From positions 115,827,140-115,891,139 of the forward strand of contig NC_081410.1 of the NCBI RefSeq assembly GCF_030272615.1: DNA of 64,000 bases, written 5' to 3'. Shown here piece by piece: positions 33,763 to 44,791 of the stretch (position 1 is the first letter of the stretch; every line of letters starts with the position of its first letter). Made by a program: the position numbers and the translations under genes. Below the pieces are notes generated by a model, which did not search any database, had not been told where the DNA came from, and saw only the letters and a list, made by a program, of their open reading frames with translations. This DNA comes from Cryptomeria japonica (lineage: Eukaryota; Streptophyta; Pinopsida; Cupressales; Cupressaceae).

Positions 33763-33921
33763 AAAGTTGAAGAGAAAGATGAATGGGTGATTGGCAATGG
33801 TTGTTCACATCATATGACCGGTTATAAAAGTAAATTTGTGAGTATGGAAAGGTATGATGGTGGAATAGTATTCCAGGATGATGTGGGTTGTCTTTTTGAA
33901 GGAGAAATCATAAGCATTTGA
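33763..33921 (+). pseudogene. copia element 3 protease remnant
   Basis: The open frame contains EWVIGNGCSHHMTG at about 33782-33823. In active copia proteases this site has Asp-Ser-Gly; here it reads Gly-Asn-Gly, so the catalytic Asp is absent. The domain is cut off soon after and the next segment belongs to the integrase, which marks the deletion. Confidence 0.85.
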
Positions 33922-34615
33922 CAAATTCAATATATTTAAAGAAAAGGTTGAGACTGAGACAAGACTAAAGGTGAAATGTACGAGATCTAACAGAGGAGAA
34001 GAATTTTGTTCCAGTGAGTTTGATTCATTATGTGAGAAGCATGGGATTAGAAGACAATTATCAACTCCTAGAACCCCACAACAAAATGGAGTTGTTGAAA
34101 GGAAGAACAAAACTATCTTGGATGCTGCAAGGACTATGCTGATTGAAGGGAATGTTTTGAAGATCTATTGGAGAGAAGTTGTTAGCATTGTTGTTTACAC
34201 ATTCAACCGAGTACATATAAAAGGTGATACCGGTAAGACTCCTTATGAGCTATGGTTTGGTCATGTTCCTACTGTGAGATATTTCAAAATTTTTGGTAGT
34301 AAGTGTTATATCAAGAGAGATGAGGATATAGGAAAGTTTGATGCAAGAAGTGATGAAGGATTTTTCTTGGGATATTCAACAAAGAGAAAAGACTATCGGT
34401 CCTACAATAAGAGATTGAGAAAGATAGTGGAAAGTGCAAATGTGAAAGTTGATGAGAACTATGGAAAAGAGATCAGAGAATGTGGATATGATGATGGTCA
34501 GCATGTTGTTCTAACTCCTATTCAGACTAAAGAATTAAAGCAGAATGATCCGATAGAGACAACTAATCCAGATGTTGTTGTTGCTGGTGGAGAGGTGCAT
34601 GAACCTGAAAATTAG
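33922..34615 (+). pseudogene. copia element 3 integrase, C-terminal half
   Basis: The open frame 33971-34615 starts in the integrase core with CTRSNRGEEF, where the usual second catalytic Asp is Asn. It then reads HGIRRQLSTPRTPQQNGVVE with the catalytic Glu, followed by RTML, KTPYELWFG and the copia-specific GKFDARSDEGFFLGYS. The zinc finger and the first catalytic Asp are missing. This protein could not integrate DNA. Confidence 0.9.
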
Positions 34616-34619
34616 AACT

Positions 34620-35480
34620 ACCATAAGACTCCGAGGTATGTAAGATTGAATCATTATGAAAATTAGATTATTGGAGATAAAAAAAAAGGTGTGATGACTA
34701 GAAGAAGGCTAGCTCTTGAAGAAGTATGTTTGATTTCTAAAACTGAACCTAAAGATGTTGAGGTTTGAAAAGATGAAAATTGGACAAGGGCTATGGAAGA
34801 AGAATTGAATCAAATTGAAAAGAATAACACGTGAACTTGTGCCTAGACCTAAAGACAAAATGTGATTGGGACTAAATGGGTATTCAGGAACAAATTGAAT
34901 GAAGCTGATGAAGTTGTCAGAAATAAAGTAAGATTGGTATGCAAAGGATATTCACAAAAAGAAGGAATTGATTATGAAGATACTTTTGCTTCAGTAGCCA
35001 GAATTGAAGCTGTTAGATTGTATCTTGCATATGCTTCCTATAAGGATTTCAAGGTATATCAGATGGATGTCAAGTTAGCCTTTCTGAATGGTAATCTTGA
35101 GGAAGAAGTCTACATTGAACAACCTGATGGATTTTCATTATTAGATGATGGAGACATGGTATGCAAACTGATGAAAGCTCTTTATGGATTGAAACAGGCC
35201 CCTAGAGCTTGGCATGCTAGATTGGATAAGTACTTGCTGAAATTGGGATTTAGTAAAGGTACTGTTGATAGTAATCTGCATTTTAAGATTGAGAATGCTA
35301 ACATCTTGATTGTTGAAGTCTTTGTTGATGATATTATCTTTGGAGGAGATGATAACTTAAGCATGAAGTTTGTTGGTGATATGTAGAAAGAATTTGAGAT
35401 GTCTATGATAGGTGAGATGAAATTTTTCTTAGGATTGTAGATTTCATAGACTGGAAAAAGTATTTTTATATCTTAAACTA
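34620..35480 (+). pseudogene. copia element 3 reverse transcriptase
   Basis: Stops precede the open segment 34862-35386, which reads [48 protein letters not shown], then [13 protein letters not shown] and [11 protein letters not shown]. These are the conserved blocks of the RVT_2 family. The catalytic Asp pair is kept in FVDD. Stops at about 35384 and 35438 break the frame before the RNase H. Confidence 0.95.
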
Positions 35481-35485
35481 AATAT

Positions 35486-36276
35486 GTGAAGGAATTGCTG
35501 AAGAATTTTGGGTTAGAAGATTTTAAACCGGTTGGAACTCCTATGGTGACTGGCTGCAAATTATCTAAAAATGACGAATCTGTGAAAGCTAATCAAACTT
35601 TGTACAGATCTATGGTTGGTGGACTGCTATACTTAACTCAAACTAGACCAAACATTATGCATGCTGTGTGCATGGCTGGTAGATATCAAGCCGATCTGAA
35701 AGAGAGTCATGTGACTATTGTAAAGAGGATATTCAGATACCTGAAAGGGACTGTGGATTATGGTTTGTGGTATCCGAGGAATGATGATTTCATGTTATGT
35801 GCTTACACTGATGCTCATTGGGCTTGTGATGTTGATGACCAAAAGAGTAACTCTGATGGTGCATTCTTTTTGGGTAAGAAATTGGTTTCATGGGAAAGTA
35901 AGAAATAAGATTCACTGTCCTTATCTACTACTGAAGCTGAGTACATTGCTATTGCTAACTTAACTGCACTCAGGTAGTTTGGATGAAGCAAATGTTGAAG
36001 GATATCAGAGTTATCTATGATGAGCCTACTATCATATATTTTGATACTTTCAACACTATTAATATTTCAAAGAACTCAATGCAACATTCAAAGACTAAAC
36101 ATGTGTCAATTGAATATCATTTCTTAAGAGAAAAAGTCAGTGAAGAGGAAGTGAAGGTAGACTATGTATCTAAAAAGGAACAAATCATTGACATTTTCAC
36201 TAAGCGTTTGCTTGTAGATACATTTGTCTATTCGAGAGAAAAGCTAGGGGTATCCACCCCTCCTAATGGGAACTAG
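35486..36276 (+). pseudogene. copia element 3 RNase H
   Basis: Open segments 35486-35908 and 35983-36276 carry TPMVTGCKLSKND, YRSMVGGLLYLTQTRPNIM, AYTDAHWACDVDD, a stop near 35908, then LSTTEAEYIA and SKTKHVSIEYHFLREKV. This is the C-terminal RNase H and tail of copia pol. It is interrupted by stops at about 35906 and 35975. Confidence 0.93.
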
Positions 36277-36399
36277 ATGCATTGAGTTGCATCAATTCGG
36301 TAGACTTCATAGTTTTATCTTTTTGTTTGGATTGATGAAGTTATGCTACTCCTTTGGTGGAGTAGTCCATTTATGGTTGGGAGAGAGAATCGTGATTTG

Positions 36400-36574
36400 T
36401 TTGTCAAAGGGGGAGAGTTTGAGATCTTTGGCATTGTTGTCAAAGGGGGAGAGGAGCATGTGAAAAACTGTTTTATCTCCTTGATCTTAGGGGGAGTCTG
36501 TTGGAGATGTTTTCTTTCTCTGCATTGATTGTTTTTCACATTCATATGTTTCCATCAATTCCAAAGGGGAAGAT
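36400..36574 (+). promoter_or_regulatory. Polypurine tract of copia element 3 with upstream copies
   Basis: CCAAAGGGGAAGAT ends directly before the 3' LTR at 36575. Similar tracts CAAAGGGGGAGAG occur near 36408 and 36443 and TTAGGGGGAG near 36488, so this end carries four G-rich tracts. Confidence 0.8.
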
Positions 36575-37893
36575 TGTTGGACATTGCTGCTGCTAGGATA
36601 TGTTGTTCTCATTGATGTCAACATATTCCCTTTTGTCTGGTAATTGCAGATTGGTTTATTGGGTTCATGGTTTGGTGTATGGAATATTTCTAGTGTTATT
36701 ACATCTTTCTGTATTAGTTTTAGTGATCCAAGATGATTAATTGATCATACCATATGATCTGGTTTACAATTTGTTTTTTTGATCAGTGCTTTGTAGAGTT
36801 TAGTATCTCCTCTGGTATATTCCAGTGTGATCAGATCTTGAGCTGATGTTTTGGGAGATTGTTTGGGATGTTTATGTGTATCTTCATTGCAAATGGTTCG
36901 TGATTTGGTGCTCCGCAAGTTATCTTTAATCGTGACAATTGATGTTGTTTGAATTTTTTGAGGTTCAGAAGTTGATCGATGACGATTTGATAAGTGGTGT
37001 TGGTACAACTGTTTCTAATGACTCTAACATTCTTGCTAGTGTTTTCTTATTTGTTTTGATGATCTACATTGATCGTTGTGCGCATTCTTGGTGATTTTGT
37101 TGAACCGGTGATCTTCTTCATGTTATGCGATATTATTGGTGGTGTAGCATGTTGTGGTGGATCTTGGCGTGATTTCCAGTGGTGTTGCATGTTTGAGCAT
37201 TTGATTTAGGTCCATGTTATATCATGTATATCATTATATTGGTCCGGTGGTCGATTTTTTATCGTGTGATGTAATTTTGTAATTGTGAGTTGAGGGTTTA
37301 GCTGACCTTGTTATCAAGGTTGATGAATTGTATAAATAGGTGGTATAGTCATGTAATTTTGGTGTCGAGGTTGTGTCTGCATTATTAGACAGTGGTGTAT
37401 GTGCAAGAAAAGGGATTCATCTTTCGGTGTGATGTATTGAGAAGATATTGGTGTAGAGAAGACAAATGTGCTTAACCGGAACTACCATCAGGCATTTAGC
37501 AGATGTTATTTTTGCAGTTCATTTCTTCCGAATTGTAGTCTGAATATTGTTGTAAGTCAGTGAGACTTCCTTGAGGGTTGTAGCCTTCCGGGTTATTGTA
37601 TCTTGAGAAAGTGAGCTCTAGGTAGTGTGCCTGAATGTTGGTGCATTCCCCATTGTAATTATTTTCACATACTACTGCAGAGTATCATCTTATGGTGGGT
37701 AGGATCCCACTGTGGTTTTTCCCTTAACCGATTTTTCCATGTCAAAATATTGGAGTTTTGTGTTGTGCTTTCAATTTAATTATCTTTGTTGTTGCTGGAG
37801 TTTATCAGATTTGTATTTGTGGATAAATTTATAGATCCGGTGAAAATTGATTCACCCACCCCTCTCAATTTTCCTTCATTGTTGTTGCCAACA
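36575..37893 (+). repeat. 3' LTR of copia element 3
   Basis: This 1319-bp copy of 31282-32587 ends GTTGCCAACA. It retains TATAAATAGG at 37331-37340 where the 5' LTR reads TATGAATAGG, a CTCATTGATGTCAA version of the shared 16-mer at 36606-36621, and CACCCACCCCTCTCAA near the end. Confidence 0.93.
37331..37340 (+). promoter_or_regulatory. TATA box in 3' LTR of copia element 3
   Basis: TATAAATAGG is a strong plant TATA match. The 5' LTR has lost it by one substitution (TATGAATAGG at 32039-32048). Confidence 0.6.
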
Positions 37894-39520
37894 GATAGAT
37901 CGTAAGAAAGTGTAGGTTATTAAGGACATTTCAATCCTAAAATGTTATAAATATTTCCAAAGTTTCTTAGGAAATGTAGGCTATTATTGAAGGTTTATTC
38001 AAAATTTCAATGAAATAACCCCACCTTATTTGTTTTTCTAGATGATGCTTTTGATGGATCAATAAGTGATAATGAAATTTTGATATGATCAAGGAGGAGC
38101 TCATAATCACACTTATTCTATGTGGACCAAATGGGGAATCAATTTTTTATATCTATACATATGCTTTAAAGACATTCATGGATATTGTATATGGACAAAA
38201 AAAAAAGACGTATTTCTATACAATTTATTATATAAACAAATTGATTTTTAAATTGAACTACATCAACACATAAAAATAATTTCTACTTGCAATGCTATTA
38301 ATAAATTCTGATCAAGTATTTATTCATATCAATTATTCTACCATTTATTTTTTTAATGAATATGCCATCTATATATGTTAGTGTAATTAAATAGATGTTA
38401 TTACAAGAATTTGACATTAGCATACATGATAATATTGATTGTGAGAATGTTGTTATAGAGTTTTTACCTTAAGTCCAAAAGTTCATGTTTTTTTATGTTG
38501 CCAACTACTTAGTGATATGTAAGTTTCCTTTCCATTTCTCTCCTAGAGATCATATAGAACTTGTTGAGCTTAGTGTCCATATTTCAAATATTGATGCAAT
38601 GACATCAACCATGTCATGCATTACTGTGTTGCTAGAGATAATGTTTTTGACATACTTTGAGCATGTCATATAAAGTTGTGTGGAGGGAATTTTGTAGCTC
38701 AACAAATAAAAAATAAAATTCTCATTGCAAGATATGATTGACCTACTCTTTATGGGGATTTTAATAATTTTAAGGGGTAAATATCAAGTTTTGAAAGGGA
38801 TTGGAACCTTTTACATGGACAATGCAATAGCTATAAAAAAAAAATTCAATAGAATCATTGCAAGCAAGTAGGTTAAGAACATTTTCACAAAAACCAACAT
38901 CAACCCATAGTATTCCTAACCTCATCTTTGCAATCCATTTTCACAAATAAGTAGCTCAAGAACATTTTTACAAAGACTAGCACTTTGTCACAAGGAATGA
39001 GTTAATCACCTTCTTGAATTTGTATGGGCTTATTGTGCAATGTGGAAGATCACTAGTGATATTACACCCAATGAACTTGTATATGGCAAGAAAGTTGTAT
39101 TACCTGCGAAATTTGAAATTAAAACTTTACATATAGTTTTAGAATTAGGTATGCTTCTCACTTGAATTTACATGAGCTTATTGTACAACATATAAGATAA
39201 CTAGTGATATTACACCCGATGAACTTGTATATGGTGTAAGAAAGTTATATTACCTGCAAAATTTGAAATTAAAACTATACATATAGTTTTAGAATTAGGT
39301 ATGCATCTCACTTGTTACCAAGAGATAAGAATTGAACAACTCTACTCCATGGATGAGATGCAACAACAAGCTCTCTTTCACATATAATTCAAAAATAACA
39401 TGTTCTATAACATGATCATTTTATTAGTAAGAAATCATTCCAGTGTTTGGGCATTATTGTATTTTTTCACATTTTAGGACTTCAAAGGCAAGTTCTATAT
39501 GTGATAGTTTAGGCTATGAG
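37894..39520 (+). pseudogene. Old gypsy pol relic, second part (RT thumb, RNase H, integrase)
   Basis: The plus strand resumes the relic with SFLGNVGYY and RFIQNFNEITPPY (RT thumb). The open frame 38085-38273 corresponds to the RNase H start (KEELIITLILCGPNG, YTYALKT), then LQEFDISIHDNIDCENVV (RNase H end) and integrase pieces such as NYLVICKFP, ARYD-PTLYGDF and ITPNELVYGKKVVLPAKFE. The end, near 39350, still shows QLYSMDEMQQQALFH. Stops are everywhere and catalytic residues are mostly lost. It is a fossil of an Athila-like element. Boundaries are approximate. Confidence 0.78.
39013..39312 (+). repeat. 148-bp tandem duplication in integrase relic
   Basis: The segment starting TTGAATTTGTATGGGCTTA (39014) is repeated from 39162 with about 15 differences and small indels. 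Both copies run through GTGATATTACACCC-ATGAACTTG to TAGAATTAGGTATGC. The duplication lies in the part coding for the integrase C-terminal WAY and LVYG motifs. Confidence 0.88.
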
Positions 39521-39859
39521 ATTGAGACAAGTCTAAGATAATGGAAATTTTTTGAATTTGTATGAGAATCCAATCACAAAGGAAATTTTATTGTAGGGCT
39601 ATAAAAGAGGCATAGGCTTTGGATTGCATCATTCTAGTAGAAACAAAAGTCCTTCTCGCTCTTTGATGTTTATCAAAGTTGCATGGATATGATTACAAAT
39701 GTGGTATTGGATACAAGTATGATCATTTTTCAAGACCCTTAATATGAATACGACAATATATGACATCCATAAAAATAACTATATATATATCACAAATTTT
39801 AAGTTTTTGATCAATTAAGTAGAGAAGGGCCTTGGACCCAAAATAAGAAGAACATTAGC
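39521..39859. other. No gene recognised
   Basis: This is AT-rich sequence between the gypsy relic and the LINE relic, with no informative reading frame. It may contain the 3' end of the LINE. Confidence 0.35.
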
Positions 39860-40499
39860 ACAAAGATAATCAACAAGGGATGTTGATCCTATACAACCAA
39901 AACCCCCAAGGGCAGAGAACAACAAGTCAAGAACAAACCACTTACATCAAAACAATGGCTATACAACAAGCAATCCACATCAAGATTCGGTTGAGATAAC
40001 ACCAACTTTGGGAAGAGTTTGGTAAGAGGAGGATGAACAAACTTTCCTCCAATGATGAACAACAATCTAGACAAGACAATCATTTGAACACCATTACATG
40101 AGGAATTAATAGAGGAAATCCCCTTAGTGGGTTTGTTAGCACAAGGGAAAAGTGTTGATAAGGCAAAACATCATTCATTGAAGGCTATAGCAGAAAAGGA
40201 GCAATAGGAAAAGTAGTCTCCATGGGGCTAGAGGAGGCCACTCCAGCAACAAGAGGCTCAACATCATCTTGGGAGGAGTTAGTATCATCATGGGAGTCAT
40301 CAAAAGAAGATTTGAAAGCTTAGATAGTTAATTGATCATCATTAGCATCCTTCCACCAAGTAGCAACACATTTATGACATGAGAGAGCACAATTCGTGGA
40401 CAAATGACTAGTTGAGAAGCAAAAATGATATTGAAAAGGGAGACTCTCATAACACAACAATCGAGTCCATGATCTATCCCTCACCATGAAAACCATATC
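39860..40499 (-). pseudogene. LINE ORF1 relic 2, C-terminal part
   Basis: The minus strand reads MVFMVRDRSWTRLLCYESLP, then YHFCFSTSHLSTNC, a knuckle with the first Cys changed to Tyr. It then reads LSCHKCVATWWKDANDDQ, closely like relic 1. Part of the tail lies at 39889-40083. The N-terminal DUF4283 half is at 48986-49690, split off by an 8.5 kb insertion with duplicated ATATC, and the reading frame rejoins when the insertion is ignored. Confidence 0.82.
40495..40499. repeat. Target-site duplication ATATC (left)
   Basis: ATATC is present here and at 48986-48990, immediately outside the two ends of the 8.5 kb insertion. Confidence 0.8.
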
Positions 40500-41853
40500 T
40501 ATAATGCCCGCCAAAATACCACAGAGAAATATAGCTAAATACACACTAATTTTATTTTATTTTTACAATACAACACATAACATCACTTAAGCAATGCAGT
40601 GAGCATGCAACAACATTTAAGTGTTATGAACATAGAATAATTTACTCAAGCTAATCAAACAATTATGGAAGCGGAATACAATAAATCATTTCTACTAACT
40701 CCCTAGGGTATCTCAATGCCATTACTTAATCTACCTACATATGCAATAAGCATTTACTTTCTTCCAGTTCAATACCTCATAATCTTAATCATTATACACA
40801 CATAGGTCCAACATAGCAATACCTAACACTCATGATATGAAACCTACTTAATCTTTCATTTAATATGAGATTCTATCTTTCGATGCATAGCTACTTCCCT
40901 TTTTCTCTTAGGTTCATTTTATACGCCAAGTCCAAATGTTCCTATTACCATTAATCAACCTCCGACTATAAACATCACCATACACATACCAAGTGTTAGT
41001 TAAATGAGAGGGCGGGGGTGAATCAGATAAACTCACAATTCAATGTTCTAATCAGATTCAACCTCGGTAGAACTTACATGATATGCAACTATGACTGTAA
41101 ATCATTCAAACTCATAAACTAATAAACTTGAAACATCAAAACACATTTAACACCAGATTTAACGTGGAAACCCTAATCAGGAAAAACCACTGTGGGATCT
41201 CGGACCCACAAAGAAAATATACTCTTCTAGAGTATGCTCAGTTAAAAGCCAATCTTGTTAAAGATTACATAAACACATTGCTAGATGTGACCTGGTCAAG
41301 GGATTTCCCTTAGATCTATCAAAATCTTGCACTTTGTTAGAAGTGATGTTGTCAAAGGATTTCAAACACTCAATTAGAATGTTACCTTTCTAGAGGATTT
41401 ACAAATAAGACTGTTAGGTCCACTCGGTTAAGAGATTTCCTGTCACTTATAAAAATAAATAACAGTAATAAAATATATCTGCAACTTCACATCTGAAATG
41501 TTATAGTGTAATAACCCACCAAAATTGATTCAACAAAAATTGAGTATTTTTTTTTTTTTTTCATTATGTTTTATTTATATTTATAGAACTAGGGGGGTGG
41601 GGACCACGGGTCCCATCACTCCCTGCGGTCCTGCATGTGCAGGCCCGTAGGGGTTGAGGGGGCCACGTGGTCCCCTCCACTCCCCTGCGGCCACTTGCGG
41701 TGACCGCAGGGTAGTGGGGGGTACCACTAACCCTGCCAGTTTCGATATCGCTGCTCTGCGTACTTTCGGTTATTTTCGGGGACTGTGCCGAATGCGGAAA
41801 TAAATGCAGTAAATGATAATGTGGCATTAATATTGGTATAATAACATTGGAAT

Positions 41854-41893
41854 TATATATATATATGTATATATATATATGTATATATATATG

Positions 41894-41964
<71 letters not shown>

Positions 41965-41965
41965 G
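41854..41965. repeat. (AT)n/(ATGT) microsatellite
   Basis: An uninterrupted series of AT repeats with regularly placed GTAT units, about 110 bases, within solo LTR C. Confidence 0.95.
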
Positions 41966-42651
41966 GTTTCAAATTTCCTTACAAAAGAGATTTTATTTAA
42001 GAAGGTAAGAACAAAGTAGATGGGCAATTAATTGTGTTTTTCCTCTTTTTTTTTTTGATTTTTCTCTTTACAGAAAATAGGAGTTTATCATTTACAGAGA
42101 GATAGAGAGAGAGATTTATCCAGCCATCACAGGGAGAGAGTTATTTAACAGACTTTTCAGGAAAATTGTTTATTTCCAGGATTCATTCCCAGAGTTCAGG
42201 AGGATTTGTTCAACTGATATCTACAGTGAGCTCTTTGTTCAATCCACAGAGAGTTTCAAAAAAAATAATCACAAGGAGGGAGTTTAGAATGGTCATAGAG
42301 AAAATATTCACAGAGATAAAAAGAATAATCATTAAATAATTACAGAGAGAAATAATCGCAGTGAAATCTATCCTTACTTTCAAATAATTTCTTTCTTTTC
42401 TACAGAGAATTTATAAAACCAGATACAGAGGAGCTAATCACAATGAAATCTCTTTAGAGGATGAGATTCAGATAACAATAACCAGAGAGATGATCCTAGA
42501 GAAAATAAAGATGGTTCTACTTTAGCAAGAATCAATCTAAAACTTAATGAGAAAAAAAAACAATTTAATCTGGATCTAATTTCTTAAACAATGAATCTAA
42601 TTCTTATCAACAATTTAATCTACTTTTTATCAAGAATCTGAAACAAATGAG

Positions 42652-43166
42652 TCTCATTCTCATCAAACCATTTAATCTACTTCTTATCAAAAAAAAACTG
42701 AAACTAATTTTTATCAAGAATCTGAAACAATGAATCTCATTCTCATCAAACAATTTAATCTACTTTTTATCAAACAATTTAATCTATTTCTTATCAAAAA
42801 CTGAAACTAATTCTTATCAAAATCTGAAGCAAATGAATCTCATTCTCATCAAACAATTTAATCTACTTTTTATCAAACAATTTAATCTATTTCTTATCAA
42901 AAACTGAAACTAATTCTTATCAAAAATCTGAAACAAATGAATCTCATTCTCATCAAACAATTTAATCTACTTTTTATCAAACAATTTAATCTATTTCTTA
43001 TCAAAAACTGAAACTAATTCTTATAAAAAATCTGAAACAAATGAATCTCATTCTCATCAAACAATTTAATCTACTTTTTATCAAACAATTTTAATCTATT
43101 TCTTATCAAAAACTGAAACTAATTCTTATCAAAAATCTGAAACTAATGAATCTCATTCTCATCAAA
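42652..43166. repeat. 104-bp tandem array in solo LTR C
   Basis: The phrase TCTCATTCTCATCAAACAAT starts at 42652, 42735, 42838, 42942, 43046 and 43151. The later units are spaced 103-105 bp, the first is shorter. Each unit holds sub-repeats of TTTAATCTA-TTTTTATCAA and CTGAAACTAATTCTTATCAA. The adjoining 42560-42650 is a degraded continuation. Confidence 0.92.
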
Positions 43167-44791
43167 TGATTCTAATTTCCTAAATAGTTTAATCAAATCT
43201 AATCTACAACAAGAATAAGATGCACGAAACTAAGTTTGAAAGAACCTGGGTGCTTGAAAATGGTGTAGAGTCTTCCTTGATCCTCCAAATTTGAAGAGAA
43301 CTCCTCCCCACAAAACCTTAGCTGAAAATGAAAATTGACTACAAAGGAGAATTTAACTTGCAGAATTTCTTATGGAATAGCCAACACCTCTTTTGAAACT
43401 TGTACATCTTTTATAAAAGAAATTTCAAATTCCCACTACCTAATTATTAATTGAAAAAAAAAGTGATTCTCTCCCAATTTGGCCTCCATGCAAATTGATT
43501 AGGCTTAGTGGGAGGAGTTACATGCAAGGTGGTGGAGAAGTCTCTAGAAGCTTCTTATTCCTCCTACAACATGTGCCTTAATTGAGTGAGGGAAATTAAA
43601 TAACCAATTAAAAATATATATATATTTTCCATGTGTGTGTGTGTTTTATTATTTTTATTCCCTTACAATATTCATTCAATAGTTTATCCAAAGAAATATA
43701 ATAGATTTTTGTATTTAAATCAAAAGGTGATAAAGGAGGGTTGTGACATATAGCAAACTCTATGTGCTCAAAATAATCTTGTCATAAGACTTATCTTCCT
43801 CCTTGCTAGGCTTCTCACTCTGTTCTTCAATCAGATCTTCAATTTTCTGTACTCGGTAATCACCTCTGCAGCATCACTGCTCTTCTATTTGCCCGCATAC
43901 TTTGTTCATCAACTTTTCTTTATTTATAAGCAATACCTAACCACTTAATCTCCTTAATCACATTTCCCATGATTAATCTTAGCCATCAGGTCTTCAAACT
44001 TGACCAGGTTCATTGAATCCTTTGAACTGAAAAACATTTTATCTTGCCTTGAAACTTGTATTCCTTCCTTGGTACTTGTACTCGGTTATGACCGTTCAAA
44101 GATCTAACTCTTGAATTTTCATTGTCGTTGATCCTTAACAAAATTATTGCACGACATTCCAATCTTCTATAAATCTCCAGCTCTTTGGCATCCTTCATTT
44201 AATAATGTATTTATTCATCGAATGCATTCTGTTACTGCTCGGTTGATACTCGGTTAATTATGAACTTTACTCGGTAGACATTCTGTATTTGTCTCAATTA
44301 CTGTCTTGGTAGCTTTGCTTGCTGACGATGCTCAGTGACTTCTTTCTTCTTTAACTGACACCGATAACCTTAGAGTATACCGTCCAGCTACCTGCTCGCT
44401 AAAATAGAATAGTTTCAAACCTTTACTCATTCTATTGCATGAAATCTTTTCTCCTTCTTATTCAGTCTTCGAATACAAATATATAGGATATCAAAACAAT
44501 AAAAATATCATAATCTCATCATTGTCTAACTTGGTAATAGTTGCCCATTGAATAACTTATTACTCCCCTTCATTTTCACATTCTTTCTGTGTCACTTACC
44601 GACATCTTTATACTCATCAAAACATACTCTTTAAGATATGGCAACATCATATTGAATCAGAAAATCAGTTGCTTGACATCAATGACAAAATAATATTATT
44701 AAGACAGTAATCATCCTTTATCAATTATACCATCAATCTTCAACAACCTTCTCAATATCATCATACCAACAAACTTATTGTAATACCAACA

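Larger units (their letters stand above)
31282..37893 (+). mobile_element. Near-complete Ty1/copia element 3 (6.6 kb), defective
   Basis: It has paired 1.3 kb LTRs, a primer site, a polypurine tract and a four-of-five duplication (TATAG at 31277-31281, GATAG at 37894-37898). Gag, a protease remnant, the integrase C-terminal half, RT and RNase H follow in copia order. About 700 bp covering the rest of the protease and the integrase zinc finger and first catalytic residue are missing at about 33920. It interrupts an old gypsy RT between codons that still fit together. Confidence 0.94.
41507..43748 (-). repeat. Solo LTR C (2.24 kb, gypsy-type)
   Basis: The segment begins TGTAATAACCCACC and ends GGAGGGTTGTGACA, with a perfect TATAG duplication at 41502-41506 and 43749-43753. 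Read on minus it starts TGTCACAACCCTCC, a common gypsy LTR start, so minus orientation is more likely. It contains a GC-rich block (41585-41790), an AT/GT microsatellite and a 104-bp tandem array. It has no coding region and no second LTR. Confidence 0.82.
40990..44791 (-). repeat. Copia-type LTR B (minus), boundaries approximate
   Basis: On the minus strand the stretch carries the shared TTGTCATTGATGTCAA box (44673-44688) near its start and CTGATTCACCCCCGCCCTCTC (41010-41030) near its end, like the LTRs of elements 2, 3 and the solo LTR at 55391. Several CTCGGTA-type repeats lie in 43850-44350. The likely ends are TGTTGGTATTACAATAAG at 44791 and a position near 40990. No clean target duplication was found, so ends are uncertain. 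It is interrupted by solo LTR C. Confidence 0.6.

Noticed and set aside
41585-41790. CpG island promoter of a host gene
   Set aside because: The GC-rich block is wholly inside solo LTR C with a perfect target duplication; no gene follows.
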